Shown piece by piece: positions 43,221 to 54,195 of a stretch of DNA of 64,000 nucleotides. A program made the position numbers and the translations under genes. Positions within the stretch are counted from its first letter, which is position 1. The number at the start of each line of letters is the position of its first letter. The stretch is taken from positions 62,001 to 126,000 of the forward strand of contig NZ_JRMV01000274.1 of NCBI RefSeq assembly GCF_000758755.1, in the 5' to 3' direction. Source of the stretch: Actinomyces sp. S6-Spd3. Its GTDB lineage: Bacteria; Actinomycetota; Actinomycetes; Actinomycetales; Actinomycetaceae. The notes beneath the pieces are model-generated. The model made no database searches, had not been told where the DNA came from, and worked only from the letters and a program-made list of their open reading frames with translations.

Positions 43221-45344
43221 GTGGCACACGAGGTGCTTACTGACCTCAAGAAGGTTCGCAACATCGGCATCATGGCTCACATCGATGCCGGCAAGACCAC
43301 CGTGACCGAACGAATCCTGTTCTACACGGGCATCAACTACAAGATTGGTGAGACGCACGATGGCGCCTCCACCACCGACTGGATGGAGCAGGAAAAGGAG
43401 CGTGGTATTACCATCACCTCCGCAGCCGTCACCTCCTTCTGGAACGGAAACCAAATCAACATCATCGACACCCCCGGTCACGTTGACTTCACGGTTGAGG
43501 TTGAGCGCTCGCTGCGCGTCCTCGACGGTGCAGTCGCTGTGTTCGACGGTAAGGAAGGTGTCGAGCCCCAGTCTGAGACCGTGTGGCGTCAGGCTGACAA
43601 GTATGACGTCCCCCGTATCTGCTTCATCAACAAGATGGACAAGATGGGTGCGGACTTCTACTTCTCGGTTCAGACCATTCGCGATCGCCTTCACGCAACC
43701 CCGATCGTCATGCACCTGCCCATCGGCGCGGAGAATGACTTCGAGGGAACCATCGATCTGCTGACCATGGAATCTGTGCGTTACCCCGCCAAAGACGAGA
43801 ACGGCCAGCCCACCCTTGGTGCGCTTGTCGTCCGTGGCGAGATCCCCGCAGAACTCCAGGAGAAGGCGGAAGAGTACCGCGAGGCCCTCGTCGAGGCAGC
43901 TGCGGAAGGCTCCGATGAGCTGACCGAGGCCTACCTCGAAAACGGCGAGCTGACCATTGAGCAGATCAAGGAAGGCGTGCGTGCACTGACCATCTCCGGT
44001 CGCGCATTCCCCGTCTTCTGCGGTACCGCACTTCGTAACATGGGCGTTCAGCCCGTGCTTGACGCGGTCATCGACTACCTGCCCTCGCCGCTGGATATCC
44101 CCGCGGTTCGCGGCTTCAAGCCCGGTCATGACGACGAAGAGCGCAACGAGGTCCGCGAGGCCTCGGAGAAGGAACCCTTCGCAGCTCTTGCATTCAAGAT
44201 TGCTGCCCACCCCTTCTACGGCAAGCTGACCTTCGTCCGTGTTTACTCGGGCAAGCTGGAGGCAGGCTCGCAGGTTCTTAACTCGACCAAGGGCAAGAAG
44301 GAGCGCATCGGCAAGATCTTCCAGATGCACTCCAACAAGGAAAACCCGGTCGAAGAGGCACATGCAGGCCACATCTACGCGGTTATCGGCCTGAAGGATA
44401 CGACCACTGGCGATACGCTCTGCGCGATCGACAAGCCGGTCGTCCTCGAGTCTATGACCTTCCCGAAGCCCGTGATCCACGTGGCCGTTGAGCCCAAGTC
44501 GAAGGCCGACCAGGAAAAGATGGGCGTTGCCATCCAGAAGCTGGCAGAAGAGGACCCGACCTTCACGGTTGAGCTCGATGCCGAAACCGGCCAGACCGTT
44601 ATCGGCGGTATGGGCGAGCTTCACCTCGACATCATCGTCGACCGTATGCGTCGCGAATTCAAGGTCGAGGCAAACGTTGGTAAGCCCATGGTTGCTTACC
44701 GCGAGACCATCCGTAAGAACGTCGAAAAGTTCGAGTACACGCACAAGAAGCAGACCGGTGGTTCCGGTCAGTTCGCGCGCGTCATCATTGCACTCGAGCC
44801 CATCCCGGCTGATTCCGAAGAAGAGTACATCTTCGAGGACAAGGTCACCGGTGGACGCGTTCCTCGCGAATACATCCCCTCGGTCGACGCTGGTATCCAG
44901 GACGCAATGCAGAATGGTGTTCTTGCCGGTTACCCGATGGTCGACGTCAAGGCAACCCTGCTTGATGGTGCATACCACGAAGTTGACTCTTCGGAAATGG
45001 CCTTCAAGATCGCCGGTTCGATGGCATTCCGCGAAGCCGCAAAGAAGGCTTCTCCGGTTCTGCTCGAGCCGATCATGGCCGTCGAGGTCCGTACGCCCGA
45101 AGAGTACATGGGCGACGTCATCGGCGACCTCAACTCTCGTCGTGGTGCAGTCCAGTCCATGGATGAGCAGCACGGTGTGCGCGTGGTCCGCGCACAGGTT
45201 CCGCTGTCCGAAATGTTTGGTTACATCGGCGATCTGCGTTCCAAGACGCAGGGCCGCGCGGTGTACTCCATGCAGTTCGATAGCTACGCCGAGGTCCCGC
45301 GTAACGTCGCGGATGAGATCATCGGAAAGTCTCGGGGCGAGTGA
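43221..45344 (+). CDS. fusA: Elongation factor G
   Basis: The 707-residue translocation GTPase has G1 AHIDAGKTT, switch I with [10 protein letters not shown]3 DTPGHVDF, G4 [10 protein letters not shown] and the domain IV loop (GGSGQFARV). GTG start at 43221, 82 bases after rpsG; AAGGACTG precedes it. It is of normal length with no frameshift. Third gene of the str operon. Confidence 0.97.
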   Translation: MAHEVLTDLKKVRNIGIMAHIDAGKTTVTERILFYTGINYKIGETHDGASTTDWMEQEKERGITITSAAVTSFWNGNQINIIDTPGHVDFTVEVERSLRVLDGAVAVFDGKEGVEPQSETVWRQADKYDVPRICFINKMDKMGADFYFSVQTIRDRLHATPIVMHLPIGAENDFEGTIDLLTMESVRYPAKDENGQPTLGALVVRGEIPAELQEKAEEYREALVEAAAEGSDELTEAYLENGELTIEQIKEGVRALTISGRAFPVFCGTALRNMGVQPVLDAVIDYLPSPLDIPAVRGFKPGHDDEERNEVREASEKEPFAALAFKIAAHPFYGKLTFVRVYSGKLEAGSQVLNSTKGKKERIGKIFQMHSNKENPVEEAHAGHIYAVIGLKDTTTGDTLCAIDKPVVLESMTFPKPVIHVAVEPKSKADQEKMGVAIQKLAEEDPTFTVELDAETGQTVIGGMGELHLDIIVDRMRREFKVEANVGKPMVAYRETIRKNVEKFEYTHKKQTGGSGQFARVIIALEPIPADSEEEYIFEDKVTGGRVPREYIPSVDAGIQDAMQNGVLAGYPMVDVKATLLDGAYHEVDSSEMAFKIAGSMAFREAAKKASPVLLEPIMAVEVRTPEEYMGDVIGDLNSRRGAVQSMDEQHGVRVVRAQVPLSEMFGYIGDLRSKTQGRAVYSMQFDSYAEVPRNVADEIIGKSRGE

Positions 45345-45353
45345 GTCCCACAG

Positions 45354-45393
45354 GGTTGGTCACGGCTAAGAAACCTCTTAGTTGTGACCAACC
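45354..45393 (+). promoter_or_regulatory. Large stem-loop in the fusA-tuf spacer
   Basis: GGTTGGTCAC (45354-45363) pairs with GTGACCAACC (45384-45393), and an inner CTAAG/CTTAG pair extends it. The structure starts nine bases after the fusA stop and has no T run. It may partly terminate or process the transcript between fusA and tuf. Confidence 0.65.
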
Positions 45394-45430
45394 TGACAAG
45401 AATCAATAAACCTGTAGGTCTCATGCCCCA

Positions 45431-45462
45431 TTGGGTGTTATGCTGACACCTAGCCATAGGCT
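45431..45462 (+). promoter_or_regulatory. Possible internal promoter of tuf
   Basis: TAGGCT (45457-45462) resembles the -10 boxes read before secY and infA. TTGGGT (45431-45436) is a possible -35, but the spacing of 20 is long. A separate tuf promoter would help explain the high tuf expression usual in bacteria. Confidence 0.35.
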
Positions 45463-45494
45463 GAGAATTTCTACCCGAGTCCAGGAGGACACAA

Positions 45495-46685
45495 GTGGCG
45501 AAGGCCAAGTTCGAGCGCACCAAGCCGCACGTCAACATCGGTACCATCGGTCACGTTGACCACGGCAAGACCACGCTGACTGCAGCAATCACCAAGGTTC
45601 TGCACGACAAGTACCCGGATCTGAACGAGTTCACCCCCTTCGATCAGGTCGACAACGCTCCTGAAGAGCGCGATCGCGGTATTACCATTAACGTCTCTCA
45701 CGTTGAGTACCAGACCGAGAAGCGTCACTACGCACACGTTGACGCCCCCGGCCACGCTGACTACGTGAAGAACATGATCACCGGTGCGGCACAGATGGAT
45801 GGCGCCATCCTCGTTGTCGCCGCCACCGACGGCCCCATGGCCCAGACCCGCGAGCACGTTCTGCTCGCCCGTCAGGTCGGCGTGCCCACCATCCTCGTCG
45901 CCCTGAACAAGGCCGACATGGTTGATGACGAAGAAATGCTGGAGCTCGTTGAGGAAGAGGTCCGCGACCTCCTGTCCTCGCAGGGCTTCGACGGCGAGAA
46001 CGCTCCCGTCATCCAGGTTTCTGCACTCAAGGCCCTCGAGGGTGACCCCGAGTGGACCGCCAAGGTCGAAGAGCTCATGGATGCTGTGGACGACTACGTT
46101 CCCACCCCCGAGCGCGACATGGACAAGCCCTTCCTCATGCCGATCGAAGACGTCTTCACGATCACCGGTCGTGGCACCGTCGTCACCGGTCGTGTCGAGC
46201 GTGGCAAGCTGCCGATCAACTCCGAAGTTGAGATCCTCGGTATCCGCGAGCCTCAGAAGACCACCGTCACCGGCATCGAAATGTTCCACAAGTCGATGGA
46301 CGAAGCATGGGCAGGCGAGAACTGTGGTCTGCTTCTCCGTGGCACCAAGCGCGACGAGGTCGAGCGTGGCCAGGTTGTGGCCGTCCCCGGCTCCATCACG
46401 CCTCACACCGACTTCGAGGGCCAGGTCTACATCCTGAAGAAGGAAGAAGGCGGACGTCACAACCCGTTCTTCTCGAATTACCGTCCTCAGTTCTACTTCC
46501 GTACCACCGACGTGACCGGCGTCATCACCCTCCCCGAGGGCACCGACATGGTCATGCCTGGCGACACCACTGAGATCACCGTTCAGCTGATCCAGCCCAT
46601 CGCCATGGAGCCCGGCCTCGGCTTCGCAATCCGCGAAGGTGGCCGCACCGTTGGTTCCGGTCGTGTGACCAAGATCCTGAAGTGA
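45495..46685 (+). CDS. tuf: Elongation factor Tu
   Basis: The 396-residue aminoacyl-tRNA carrier has G1 [40 protein letters not shown] and the C-terminal barrel ending [13 protein letters not shown] start with CAGGAGGAC ten bases before it. Single tuf copy within this window. A strong terminator follows. Confidence 0.98.
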   Translation: MAKAKFERTKPHVNIGTIGHVDHGKTTLTAAITKVLHDKYPDLNEFTPFDQVDNAPEERDRGITINVSHVEYQTEKRHYAHVDAPGHADYVKNMITGAAQMDGAILVVAATDGPMAQTREHVLLARQVGVPTILVALNKADMVDDEEMLELVEEEVRDLLSSQGFDGENAPVIQVSALKALEGDPEWTAKVEELMDAVDDYVPTPERDMDKPFLMPIEDVFTITGRGTVVTGRVERGKLPINSEVEILGIREPQKTTVTGIEMFHKSMDEAWAGENCGLLLRGTKRDEVERGQVVAVPGSITPHTDFEGQVYILKKEEGGRHNPFFSNYRPQFYFRTTDVTGVITLPEGTDMVMPGDTTEITVQLIQPIAMEPGLGFAIREGGRTVGSGRVTKILK

Positions 46686-46722
46686 CTTTGTTGATCGCAT
46701 AGCGATCGCTGATTCTTCAGTA

Positions 46723-46760
46723 GAGCAGGTCCGCTCAGTTGAGCGGGCCTGCTCCTTTTT
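46723..46760 (+). terminator. Rho-independent terminator of the str operon
   Basis: A 14-bp stem with one G-T pair (GAGCAGGTCCGCTC at 46723-46736, partner at 46741-46754) and an AGTT loop is followed by a five-T run (46756-46760). Confidence 0.93.
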
Positions 46761-47261
46761 ATTGCAATTGCCGAGGCCATGGCTAGTTTCGGTACGCGAT
46801 GGTTCCCTAAGCGTGGGGGAGTGGGCGCCAGCTCTTTGGGGGGAAGTGCACCAAATTGGGTGATCTGCGACTCCAGCGAGGCCTCGGCGATGGAGAAAAA
46901 CGCTGGGTTTGGCAGGGGAAGTGACCGATCTGACTTTGCGACACGCCCGAGTGCGGTGTAGTGTAGGAACTCGGTGCGCACAGTACCTCCACCGGAGCAA
47001 TGTGTGCGCATACCTTCTATGTCAGTGGATTCACACAGGTTTCCTTGGCTTCAAGCTTGAGGAGACCTGCGTCTTTCTGCAAAAATAGAAGGGTTGCCCT
47101 ACTAGAGGTAGGGCGGTTAGACAGTGCAATCACTGTTTAACCGGGCAAAATGCCCAAGATCTTTGGACAAGACGCCGGTCCGCATTGGGCGCTCTCGCGA
47201 AGAGTGACACGCCCGAGTACGGGTACCGGCGCCGAATCTGTACGAGAAGAGGTAAGACGGC
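46761..47261 (+). other. Intergenic region with the S10-operon promoter and leader
   Basis: No gene is supported in these 500 bases. TTGCGA (46936-46941) and TAGTGT (46959-46964), 17 bases apart, are the best promoter candidate and would give a leader of about 290 bases. The leader contains a short hairpin around 47091-47116 (GCCCTACTAGAGGTAGGGC) that could serve L4-type feedback control. Confidence 0.5.
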
Positions 47262-47570
47262 ATGGCGGGACAAAAGATCCGCATCCGGCTCAAGTCGTAT
47301 GACCACGAGGTCATCGACAGCTCCGCGCGCAAGATCGTGGACACCGTGCAGCGAGCAGGTGCCACTGTCGTGGGCCCGGTGCCGCTGCCGACCGAAAAGA
47401 ACGTGTTTGTCGTGATTCGGTCGCCCCATAAGTACAAGGACAGCCGCGAACAGTTTGAAATGCGTACGCATAAGCGGCTCATCGACATCATCGACCCGAC
47501 GCCTAAGGCCGTCGATTCGCTCATGCGTCTCGATCTGCCCGCGGATGTCAACATCGAGATCAAGCTCTGA
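47262..47570 (+). CDS. rpsJ: 30S ribosomal protein S10
   Basis: The 102-residue protein of the small-subunit head begins [19 protein letters not shown] and also serves as NusE in antitermination. It is the first gene of the S10 cluster, behind a long leader. rplC follows after 11 bases. Confidence 0.98.
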   Translation: MAGQKIRIRLKSYDHEVIDSSARKIVDTVQRAGATVVGPVPLPTEKNVFVVIRSPHKYKDSREQFEMRTHKRLIDIIDPTPKAVDSLMRLDLPADVNIEIKL

Positions 47571-47581
47571 GGTAATCTGCA

Positions 47582-48247
47582 ATGACAAAGAATAAGCAGC
47601 ACGCTGCTGCGCCTGTTCAGGCGCTGCTCGGCCGCAAGCTCGGTATGACCCAGGTTTGGGACGCCGACGGCCGCCTCGTGCCCCTGACTGTCGTGCAGGT
47701 CGGCACTAACGTCGTTACTCAGCTCCGCACTGAGGAAACCGACGGATACACCGCAATCCAGCTTGGCTTTGGCGAAATCGATGCTCGCAAGGTGACCAAG
47801 CCCCTGGCTGCTCACTTCGCAAAGGCTGGGGTTGCTCCCCGTCGTCATCTCGCCGAGGTCCGTACCTCCGAGGCTGATAACTTCGAGCTCGGTCAGGAAC
47901 TGGATGCTTCGATTTTTGAAGCAGGACAGCTTGTCGATGTTTCCGGTAACACCAAGGGCAAGGGATTTGCCGGTGTTATGAAGCGTCACGGTTTTGCTGG
48001 CGTGTCCGCATCTCACGGTTCTCACCGTAACCACCGTAAGCCCGGTTCGATCGGTGCTTGCGCAACCCCCGGTCGCATCTTCAAGGGTCAGCGTATGGCT
48101 GGCCACATGGGTGGTGTCCGTCGTACCGTCCAGAACCTGCACGTGCAGGCCGTCGACGTGGAAAAGGGTCTGCTCCTGATCTCGGGTGCAATCCCCGGAC
48201 CTAAGAACGGCATCGTGCTGGTTCGCTCCGCTGTGAAGGGTGCGTGA
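47582..48247 (+). CDS. rplC: 50S ribosomal protein L3
   Basis: The 221-residue protein near the peptidyl-transferase centre has the core [10 protein letters not shown] near the start and the loop region around [20 protein letters not shown]. Its stop is two bases before the rplD start. Confidence 0.98.
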   Translation: MTKNKQHAAAPVQALLGRKLGMTQVWDADGRLVPLTVVQVGTNVVTQLRTEETDGYTAIQLGFGEIDARKVTKPLAAHFAKAGVAPRRHLAEVRTSEADNFELGQELDASIFEAGQLVDVSGNTKGKGFAGVMKRHGFAGVSASHGSHRNHRKPGSIGACATPGRIFKGQRMAGHMGGVRRTVQNLHVQAVDVEKGLLLISGAIPGPKNGIVLVRSAVKGA

Positions 48248-48249
48248 TC

Positions 48250-48894
48250 ATGTCTGAAATCCGTACCATCGATGTTCTGGACCTGCAGGGTAAGAAGGCC
48301 GGTTCGGTCGATCTTCCCGCAGAGGTCTTTGACGTTGAGACCAATATTCCGCTGATGCACCAGGTCGTCGTCGCTCAGCTTGCTGCAGGCCGTCAGGGCA
48401 CGCACGCAACCAAGACGCGTGGCATGGTTTCCGGTGGTGGCAAGAAGCCGTTCCGCCAGAAGGGCACCGGTAACGCTCGTCAGGGCTCGATCCGTGCACC
48501 TCACTTCACCGGCGGTGGCATCGTCCACGGTCCGCAGCCTCGCGATTACTCGCAGCGCACCCCCAAGAAGATGAAGGTGGGCGCTCTTCGCTCGGCTCTG
48601 TCAGACCGCGCACGCAATGGTCGCATCCACGTCGTGACCGCTCTGTTCGAAGGTGAGAAGCCCTCGACCAAGCAGGCACTGGCTGCGGTTCGCGCTCTTG
48701 TTGCCGATCGTCCGGCACTCGTCGTGCTCGAGCGCGGCGACGAGCTCACCGCTCTTTCGCTGCGTAACGCACGCGAAGTTCACGTGCTGTGGGCCGATCA
48801 GCTCAACACCTACGACGTCCTCGATCACGAAGATGTCATCTTCACCCAGGGCGCCCTCGAGGCATTCCTTGGCACCAAGGAGGAAACGAAGTGA
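48250..48894 (+). CDS. rplD: 50S ribosomal protein L4
   Basis: The 214-residue protein lines the exit tunnel and in many bacteria represses the S10 operon. The tunnel loop is visible ([20 protein letters not shown]). ATG 48250 is preferred; GTG 48244 in frame would overlap rplC. It overlaps rplW by four bases. Confidence 0.97.
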   Translation: MSEIRTIDVLDLQGKKAGSVDLPAEVFDVETNIPLMHQVVVAQLAAGRQGTHATKTRGMVSGGGKKPFRQKGTGNARQGSIRAPHFTGGGIVHGPQPRDYSQRTPKKMKVGALRSALSDRARNGRIHVVTALFEGEKPSTKQALAAVRALVADRPALVVLERGDELTALSLRNAREVHVLWADQLNTYDVLDHEDVIFTQGALEAFLGTKEETK

Positions 48895-49196
48895 GCTCGA
48901 TCGAATCCGCTAAGAACCCCCGCGACATCATCCTGCGTCCGGTTGTTACCGAAAAGTCCTCCATCCTGATGGATGAGGGCAAGTACACCTTCGAAGTTGA
49001 TCCTCGCTCGAACAAGACCGAGATCAAGATGGCGATCGAAGCAATCTTCGGCGTGAAGGTTGCTTCTGTGGCGACGCAGAACCGCAAGGGCAAGGTTTAC
49101 CGCACTCGCAACGGAATCGGCACGCGCAAGGATGTCAAGCGCGCGATCGTGACCCTGCGTGAAGGCACCATCGACATCTTCGGCGAGCAGGCCTGA
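48891..49196 (+). CDS. rplW: 50S ribosomal protein L23
   Basis: The 101-residue protein at the tunnel exit is the docking site for trigger factor and SRP. The start GTG 48891 overlaps the rplD stop (GTGA), and AAGGAGG lies ten bases upstream. It has the usual end [12 protein letters not shown]. Confidence 0.97.
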   Translation: MSSIESAKNPRDIILRPVVTEKSSILMDEGKYTFEVDPRSNKTEIKMAIEAIFGVKVASVATQNRKGKVYRTRNGIGTRKDVKRAIVTLREGTIDIFGEQA

Positions 49197-49220
49197 GCGT
49201 CGGAGAACTAGAGGAAAATC

Positions 49221-50057
49221 ATGGGAATTCGCAAGTACAAGCCCACGACCCCGGGTCGTCGTGGTTCGAGCGTCTCTGACTTCGTCGAGATCACTCGTTC
49301 CGAGCCCGAAAAGTCGCTGGTGCGTCCGCTGCACAAGACTGGCGGCCGTAACAACAACGGCCGTGTGACTGCCCGCCACCGCGGCGGCGGCCACAAGCGC
49401 GCCTACCGCGTGATCGACTTCCGTCGTCACGACAAGGACGGCGTGCCCGCACGGGTTGCTCACATCGAGTACGACCCCAACCGCACCGCTCGTATCGCCC
49501 TCCTGCACTATGCGGATGGCGAGAAGCGCTACATCCTGGCACCCGCCAAGCTCAACCAGGGCGACATTGTCGAGGCTGGCCCCGCGGCCGATATCAAGCC
49601 CGGCAACAACCTGCCCCTGCGCAACATCCCCCTCGGTACTGTGATCCACGCTGTGGAGCTCTACCCCGGCGGTGGCGCAAAGATTGCTCGTAGTGCTGGT
49701 ACCTCGGTTCAGCTCGTCGCAAAGGAAGGCCGCTTCGCTCAGCTGCGTATGCCTTCCGGTGAAATTCGCAACGTCGAAATCACTTGCCGCGCAACCATTG
49801 GTGAGGTCGGCAACGCCGAGCAGTCCAACATCAACTGGGGCAAGGCCGGCCGTATGCGCTGGAAGGGCAAGCGCCCGCATGTCCGTGGTGTTGTTATGAA
49901 CCCGGTTGACCACCCGCACGGTGGTGGTGAAGGCCGTACCTCTGGTGGTCGTCACCCTGTGTCGCCTTGGGGCAAGCCCGAGGGCCGCACCCGTCGTCCG
50001 AACAAGGCCAGCGACCGCATGATCGTGCGTCGTCGCAAGACCGGCAAGAATCGCTGA
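49221..50057 (+). CDS. rplB: 50S ribosomal protein L2
   Basis: The 278-residue universal protein of the subunit interface includes the conserved His loop [16 protein letters not shown], needed for peptidyl-transferase activity. AGAGGAAAATC precedes ATG 49221. No unusual feature is seen. Confidence 0.98.
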   Translation: MGIRKYKPTTPGRRGSSVSDFVEITRSEPEKSLVRPLHKTGGRNNNGRVTARHRGGGHKRAYRVIDFRRHDKDGVPARVAHIEYDPNRTARIALLHYADGEKRYILAPAKLNQGDIVEAGPAADIKPGNNLPLRNIPLGTVIHAVELYPGGGAKIARSAGTSVQLVAKEGRFAQLRMPSGEIRNVEITCRATIGEVGNAEQSNINWGKAGRMRWKGKRPHVRGVVMNPVDHPHGGGEGRTSGGRHPVSPWGKPEGRTRRPNKASDRMIVRRRKTGKNR

Positions 50058-50070
50058 GTAGGAGCTGGGA

Positions 50071-50352
50071 ATGCCTCGTAGTTTGAAGAAGGGCCCCTTC
50101 GTCGACGATCACCTTATGAAGAAGGTTGACGCGGCGGTCGAATCCGGCTCGAAGAACGTTATCAAGACCTGGTCGCGTCGTTCGGTCATCACCCCGGATT
50201 TCCTGGGACTGACCATCGCCGTGCACGACGGTCGCAAGCACGTGCCCGTTTTCGTCACTGAGTCGATGGTGGGCCACAAGCTCGGAGAGTTCGCTCCCAC
50301 GCGTACTTTCCGTAGCCACGACAAGGACGATCGCAAGGGACGTCGGCGCTGA
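50071..50352 (+). CDS. rpsS: 30S ribosomal protein S19
   Basis: The 93-residue protein of the 30S head begins [20 protein letters not shown] and contains [19 protein letters not shown]. It follows rplB by 13 bases with GGAGCTGGG as ribosome binding site. Confidence 0.98.
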   Translation: MPRSLKKGPFVDDHLMKKVDAAVESGSKNVIKTWSRRSVITPDFLGLTIAVHDGRKHVPVFVTESMVGHKLGEFAPTRTFRSHDKDDRKGRRR

Positions 50353-50387
50353 GCCGGCCTTGCGTACGGAAGAAAAGGCAGGATTTC

Positions 50388-50759
50388 ATGGAAGCCAAGG
50401 CGCAGGCGCGTTTTGTCCGCGTCACGCCCCAGAAGGCACGCCGTGTCGTGAACGAGGTTCGCGGCAAGGCTGCTTTGGAGGCAGCCGACATTCTGCGGTT
50501 TGCCCCGCAGGCCGTCGCCACCGATGTCCGCAAGGTTCTCTTGAGCGCCGTCGCTAACGCGAAGGTGAAGGCAGAAGCCGCTAAGGAAACCTTCAACGAG
50601 GCGGATCTTTTGATCCTCGAAGCCTTTGTTGATGAAGGTCCCACCATGAAGCGCTTCCGCCCCCGCGCTCAGGGCCGTGCAGGACGCATTCTTAAGCGCA
50701 CGAGCCACATCACTGTTGTGGTCGGCACTAAGGAAGATCAGAAGAAGGGAGACCGGTAA
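50388..50759 (+). CDS. rplV: 50S ribosomal protein L22
   Basis: The 123-residue protein lines the exit tunnel with its extended hairpin (around [20 protein letters not shown]), the site of macrolide-resistance mutations; no deviation is obvious. Its stop TAA abuts the ATG of rpsC. Confidence 0.98.
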   Translation: MEAKAQARFVRVTPQKARRVVNEVRGKAALEAADILRFAPQAVATDVRKVLLSAVANAKVKAEAAKETFNEADLLILEAFVDEGPTMKRFRPRAQGRAGRILKRTSHITVVVGTKEDQKKGDR

Positions 50760-51569
50760 ATGGGCCAGAAGGTTAACCCCACCGGGTTCCGCCTGGGAAT
50801 CACTACTGATCACCGGTCTCGTTGGTTCTCCGATTCGACGACTGCAGGTCAGCGTTACGCCGACTACGTTGCAGAAGACGTCGCAATTCGTAAGAACCTG
50901 ACTGAGAATCTTGAGCGTGCAGGTATTGCAAAGGTCGATATTGAGCGTACGCGCGACCGCGTTCGCGTCGATCTGCACACCGCTCGCCCCGGTATCGTTA
51001 TTGGTCGCCGCGGAGCAGAAGCAGATCGTCTTCGCCAGAACCTGGAGAAGCTCACCGGCAAGCAGGTTCAGCTGAACATCCTCGAGGTCAAGAACCCCGA
51101 CTTGGTTGCACAGCTGGTCGCACAGGGAATCGCCGAGCAGCTCGCTGCCCGTGTGTCTTTCCGTCGTGCGATGCGTAAGGGTATTCAGTCTGCACAGCGT
51201 GCGGGAGCCAAGGGCATCCGTGTCCAGGTCTCCGGCCGTCTGGGTGGCGCTGAAATGAGCCGTAGCGAGTTCTACCGCGAAGGCCGTGTCCCGTTGCAGA
51301 CCCTGCGCGCGAACATCGACTTTGGATTCCACGAGGCGCGTACCACCTTTGGTCGTATTGGCGTCAAGGTGTGGATCTACAAGGGCGATATCACCGAGCG
51401 TGAGTTTGCCCGCCAGCAGGCTGAGCAGGCCAACCGCGGCGGACGCCGTGGTGGCGAGCGCCGCAACCCGCGTCGCGGCCAGCGTGGCCAGCAGCAGCAG
51501 GAGAACACTCAGCAGCAGGAAGCTTCAACTGAGGCACCTGCCGCTACCGAGACCGGAACGGAGGCCTGA
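50760..51569 (+). CDS. rpsC: 30S ribosomal protein S3
   Basis: The 269-residue protein at the mRNA entry site begins [18 protein letters not shown] and has the KH motif [11 protein letters not shown]. The last 50 residues are a low-complexity Arg/Gln/Glu/Thr-rich tail ([13 protein letters not shown]), an extension common in actinobacterial S3. It starts directly at the rplV stop. Confidence 0.97.
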   Translation: MGQKVNPTGFRLGITTDHRSRWFSDSTTAGQRYADYVAEDVAIRKNLTENLERAGIAKVDIERTRDRVRVDLHTARPGIVIGRRGAEADRLRQNLEKLTGKQVQLNILEVKNPDLVAQLVAQGIAEQLAARVSFRRAMRKGIQSAQRAGAKGIRVQVSGRLGGAEMSRSEFYREGRVPLQTLRANIDFGFHEARTTFGRIGVKVWIYKGDITEREFARQQAEQANRGGRRGGERRNPRRGQRGQQQQENTQQQEASTEAPAATETGTEA

Positions 51570-51574
51570 GCCCA

Positions 51575-51994
51575 ATGCTCATTCCCCGTCGTACTAAGTG
51601 GCGTAAGCAGCACCGCCCGCACCGCACCGGTTTTGCGACCGGCGGCACGGAGCTCGCATTCGGCGATTACGGCATTCAGGCACTTGAGGGTGCCTACGTG
51701 ACCAACCGTCAGATCGAAGCTGCTCGTATCGCAATGACCCGTCACGTTAAGCGTGGTGGCAAGGTGTGGATCAACATCTTCCCCGACCGCCCGCTGACCA
51801 AGAAGCCCGCCGAAACCCGTATGGGTTCCGGTAAGGGTGCCGTTGAGTGGTGGGTCGCTCCCGTTAAGCCGGGACGCATCATGTTCGAGCTGGCCGGCGT
51901 GCCCGAGGCTCTTGCCCGCGAGGCAATGCGTCGCGCCCAGCACAAGCTTCCGATGAAGACCCGTTTCGTGGTCCGCGAGGGTGGTGACAACTGA
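51575..51994 (+). CDS. rplP: 50S ribosomal protein L16
   Basis: The 139-residue protein beside the A site begins [19 protein letters not shown]. The Arg hydroxylated in some bacteria lies in the [17 protein letters not shown] region, which is intact. Its stop overlaps the rpmC start by one base. Confidence 0.98.
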   Translation: MLIPRRTKWRKQHRPHRTGFATGGTELAFGDYGIQALEGAYVTNRQIEAARIAMTRHVKRGGKVWINIFPDRPLTKKPAETRMGSGKGAVEWWVAPVKPGRIMFELAGVPEALAREAMRRAQHKLPMKTRFVVREGGDN

Positions 51995-52227
51995 TGGCCG
52001 AAAAGGGTCTGACCACCGCCGATCTCGACGCCATGGACGATGCACAACTGTCCACCGAACTCGAGAAGGCAAAGGCTGAGCTCTTCAACCTCCGCTTCGC
52101 GCAGGCAGTTGGCTCCCTTGAAGACAACGGTCGTATGAAGACTGTTCGTCGTAATATCGCCCGCATTTACACCATCGCGCGTGAACGGGAGCTTGGCTAC
52201 CGCACCGCACCTGGCACTGAGGAGTGA
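51994..52227 (+). CDS. rpmC: 50S ribosomal protein L29
   Basis: The 77-residue helical protein near the tunnel exit has the core [18 protein letters not shown]. It is coupled to rplP (TGATG). It ends just before rpsQ. Confidence 0.96.
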   Translation: MAEKGLTTADLDAMDDAQLSTELEKAKAELFNLRFAQAVGSLEDNGRMKTVRRNIARIYTIARERELGYRTAPGTEE

Positions 52228-52232
52228 CAAAC

Positions 52233-52499
52233 ATGGCAGAAAGCACTGTGCGCAACGAGCGCAAGGTCCGTCGTGGCTACGTCACCAGTGACAAGATGGA
52301 CAAGACCGTTGTCGTTGAGATTGAGGACCGTGTCAAGCACGCCCTCTACGGCAAGGTTATGCGCAAGAGCAAGAAGGTCAAGGTTCACGACGAGCACAAC
52401 GAGTGCTCCGTTGGCGACCTCGTCCTGATTATGGAGACTCGTCCGCTCTCCGCCACCAAGCGGTGGCGCGTGGTCGAGATTCTCGAAAAGGCGAAGTGA
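52233..52499 (+). CDS. rpsQ: 30S ribosomal protein S17
   Basis: The 88-residue OB-fold protein contains [23 protein letters not shown] 52233 has GGAG nine bases upstream; the GTG 52224 in the same frame overlaps rpmC and is less likely. Confidence 0.96.
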   Translation: MAESTVRNERKVRRGYVTSDKMDKTVVVEIEDRVKHALYGKVMRKSKKVKVHDEHNECSVGDLVLIMETRPLSATKRWRVVEILEKAK

Positions 52500-52538
52500 C
52501 ATTCGCCTAACAGACCGAAATCCGTTCGGCAAGGCTCG

Positions 52539-52560
52539 GCCCCGGAGGAAACTCCGGGGC
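52539..52560 (+). promoter_or_regulatory. GAAA-capped stem-loop between rpsQ and rplN
   Basis: GCCCCGGAG (52539-52547) pairs with CTCCGGGGC (52552-52560) around a GAAA tetraloop. No T run follows. It lies in the only 95-base gap between the S10 and spc parts of the cluster, so it may be a processing or pausing site. Confidence 0.65.
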
Positions 52561-52594
52561 AGAGAACCGGCTCGACGACAGGAGTCAGTAGAAA

Positions 52595-52963
52595 ATGATC
52601 CAGCAGGAGTCGCGACTGAAGGTCGCCGACAACACAGGTGCTAAGGAAATCCTCACCATCCGTGTTCTCGGCGGATCTGGTCGGCGTTATGCCGGAATCG
52701 GCGACGTGATCGTCGCCACCGTCAAGGATGCTATCCCTGGCGGCAATGTTAAGAAGGGGGACGTCGTCAAGGCGGTCATCGTGCGTACGCGCAAGGAGAC
52801 CCGTCGCCCCGACGGTTCCTACATCCGTTTCGATGAAAACGCGGCAGTCATTCTCAAGAATGACGGTGAACCCCGCGGTACGCGTATCTTCGGCCCCGTG
52901 GGCCGCGAGCTGCGTGAAAAGAAGTTCATGCGAATCGTTTCTCTCGCACCGGAGGTGATCTGA
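52595..52963 (+). CDS. rplN: 50S ribosomal protein L14
   Basis: The 122-residue beta-barrel protein begins [19 protein letters not shown] and contains the signature [16 protein letters not shown]. First gene of the spc part. Its stop overlaps the rplX start by one base. Confidence 0.98.
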   Translation: MIQQESRLKVADNTGAKEILTIRVLGGSGRRYAGIGDVIVATVKDAIPGGNVKKGDVVKAVIVRTRKETRRPDGSYIRFDENAAVILKNDGEPRGTRIFGPVGRELREKKFMRIVSLAPEVI

Positions 52964-53397
52964 TGGCAGCGAAGATTCGTAAGGGTGACTTGGTCGAGGT
53001 CGTTCGTGGACGTACCTCGGATGAAAAGGAACTCGCAAAGCGCAATGCTCGCCGTGCAGAGCAGGGCCTCGCGCCCCTCAAGCCCGGCGACAAGGGCAAG
53101 CAGGGTCGCGTTATCCGCGTTTTCCCCGCTGAGGAAAAGGTCCTCGTTGAGGGCATTAACCTGAAGACCCGCCATGTTCGTCAGGGACAGACTCAGGGCC
53201 AGGCCGGCGGCATCATCACCGTCGAGGCTCCGATCTCGCTGTCGAAGGTTGCTCTGGTGGATCCCGAGACGAAGCAGCGCGTTCGCGTTGGCTTCCGCGA
53301 GGACACCGTTGAGCGTGACGGCCGTACGCGCACCGTTCGCGTCCGCGTCACCCGTGGCGGTGCTCGCCGCGGTATCGAGCAGGGCAAGGAGATCTGA
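52963..53397 (+). CDS. rplX: 50S ribosomal protein L24 with inserted segment
   Basis: The 144-residue protein initiates large-subunit assembly by binding 23S rRNA. It is about 40 residues longer than usual. The KOW motif is split: after [15 protein letters not shown] comes a charged segment of about 27 residues (starting [17 protein letters not shown]), then the motif resumes with [15 protein letters not shown]. The C-terminal end is also Arg-rich. No stop or frameshift is present, so the insertion is probably tolerated or a feature of the lineage. It is coupled to rplN. Confidence 0.95.
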   Translation: MAAKIRKGDLVEVVRGRTSDEKELAKRNARRAEQGLAPLKPGDKGKQGRVIRVFPAEEKVLVEGINLKTRHVRQGQTQGQAGGIITVEAPISLSKVALVDPETKQRVRVGFREDTVERDGRTRTVRVRVTRGGARRGIEQGKEI

Positions 53398-53399
53398 CA

Positions 53400-53945
53400 A
53401 TGGCCCCGCGTTTGAAGGAAAAGTACAACTCCGAAATTCGTGACGCTCTGCGCGAAGAGTTCAAGCACGAAAACCCCATGCAGGTTGGCGGTCTTGTCAA
53501 GATCGTTGTCAACATGGGCGTCGGCGAGGCGGCTCGTGATTCGAAGGCACTTGAGGGCGCGATCCGCGACCTCACTGCCATCACTGGCCAGAAGCCTCAG
53601 ACGAGTAAGGCGAAGAAGTCGATCGCACAGTTCAAGCTGCGTGAGGGCCAGGTTATTGGCGCTTTCGTGACGCTGCGTGGCGATCGCATGTGGGAGTTCC
53701 TTGACCGTCTGCTCTCGACTGCGCTTCCGCGTATTCGTGACTTCCGCGGTCTGTCCTCGAAGCAGTTCGACGGACACGGCAACTACACCTTTGGCCTGAC
53801 GGAGCAGTCCATGTTCCACGAGATCGATCAGGATTCCATCGACCGCGTTCGCGGCATGGATATCACGGTCGTCACCTCGGCCTCCACCGACGAAGAGGGC
53901 CGCGCCCTCCTGCGTCACCTCGGCTTCCCGTTTAAGGAGGACTGA
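53400..53945 (+). CDS. rplE: 50S ribosomal protein L5
   Basis: The 181-residue protein binds 5S rRNA and the P-site tRNA. It contains [17 protein letters not shown] and the region [19 protein letters not shown]. Two bases after rplX. Confidence 0.98.
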   Translation: MAPRLKEKYNSEIRDALREEFKHENPMQVGGLVKIVVNMGVGEAARDSKALEGAIRDLTAITGQKPQTSKAKKSIAQFKLREGQVIGAFVTLRGDRMWEFLDRLLSTALPRIRDFRGLSSKQFDGHGNYTFGLTEQSMFHEIDQDSIDRVRGMDITVVTSASTDEEGRALLRHLGFPFKED

Positions 53946-53947
53946 CC

Positions 53948-54133
53948 ATGGCTAAGACGTCACTGAAGATCAAGGCTGCGCGTAAGCCCAAGTTCGGCGT
54001 GCGCGGCTACACCCGGTGCAACCGCTGCGGTCGTCCCCGCTCGGTGTACCGCAAGTTCGGACTGTGCCGTGTGTGCCTGCGTGAGCTCGCCCTTCGTGGC
54101 GATCTTCCGGGTGTCACCAAGAGCAGCTGGTAA
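53948..54133 (+). CDS. rpsZ: 30S ribosomal protein S14, zinc-binding type (S14Z)
   Basis: The 61-residue short form has the zinc ribbon RCNRCGRPR and LCRVCLRE, unlike the longer zinc-free S14. The zinc-free paralogue is often encoded elsewhere under Zur control; it is not in this window. Two bases after rplE. Confidence 0.97.
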   Translation: MAKTSLKIKAARKPKFGVRGYTRCNRCGRPRSVYRKFGLCRVCLRELALRGDLPGVTKSSW

Positions 54134-54195
54134 AACTGACGTCGTAGGTCCCGGGTTACCGGAGAAACCGCGACGAGGAAGGGGAGAATCCCCAA

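Noticed and set aside
43071-47000. Long open frames antisense to fusA and tuf (700 and 509 residues)
   Set aside because: Mirror images of biased codons in fusA and tuf. They cross operon boundaries and carry no domain.
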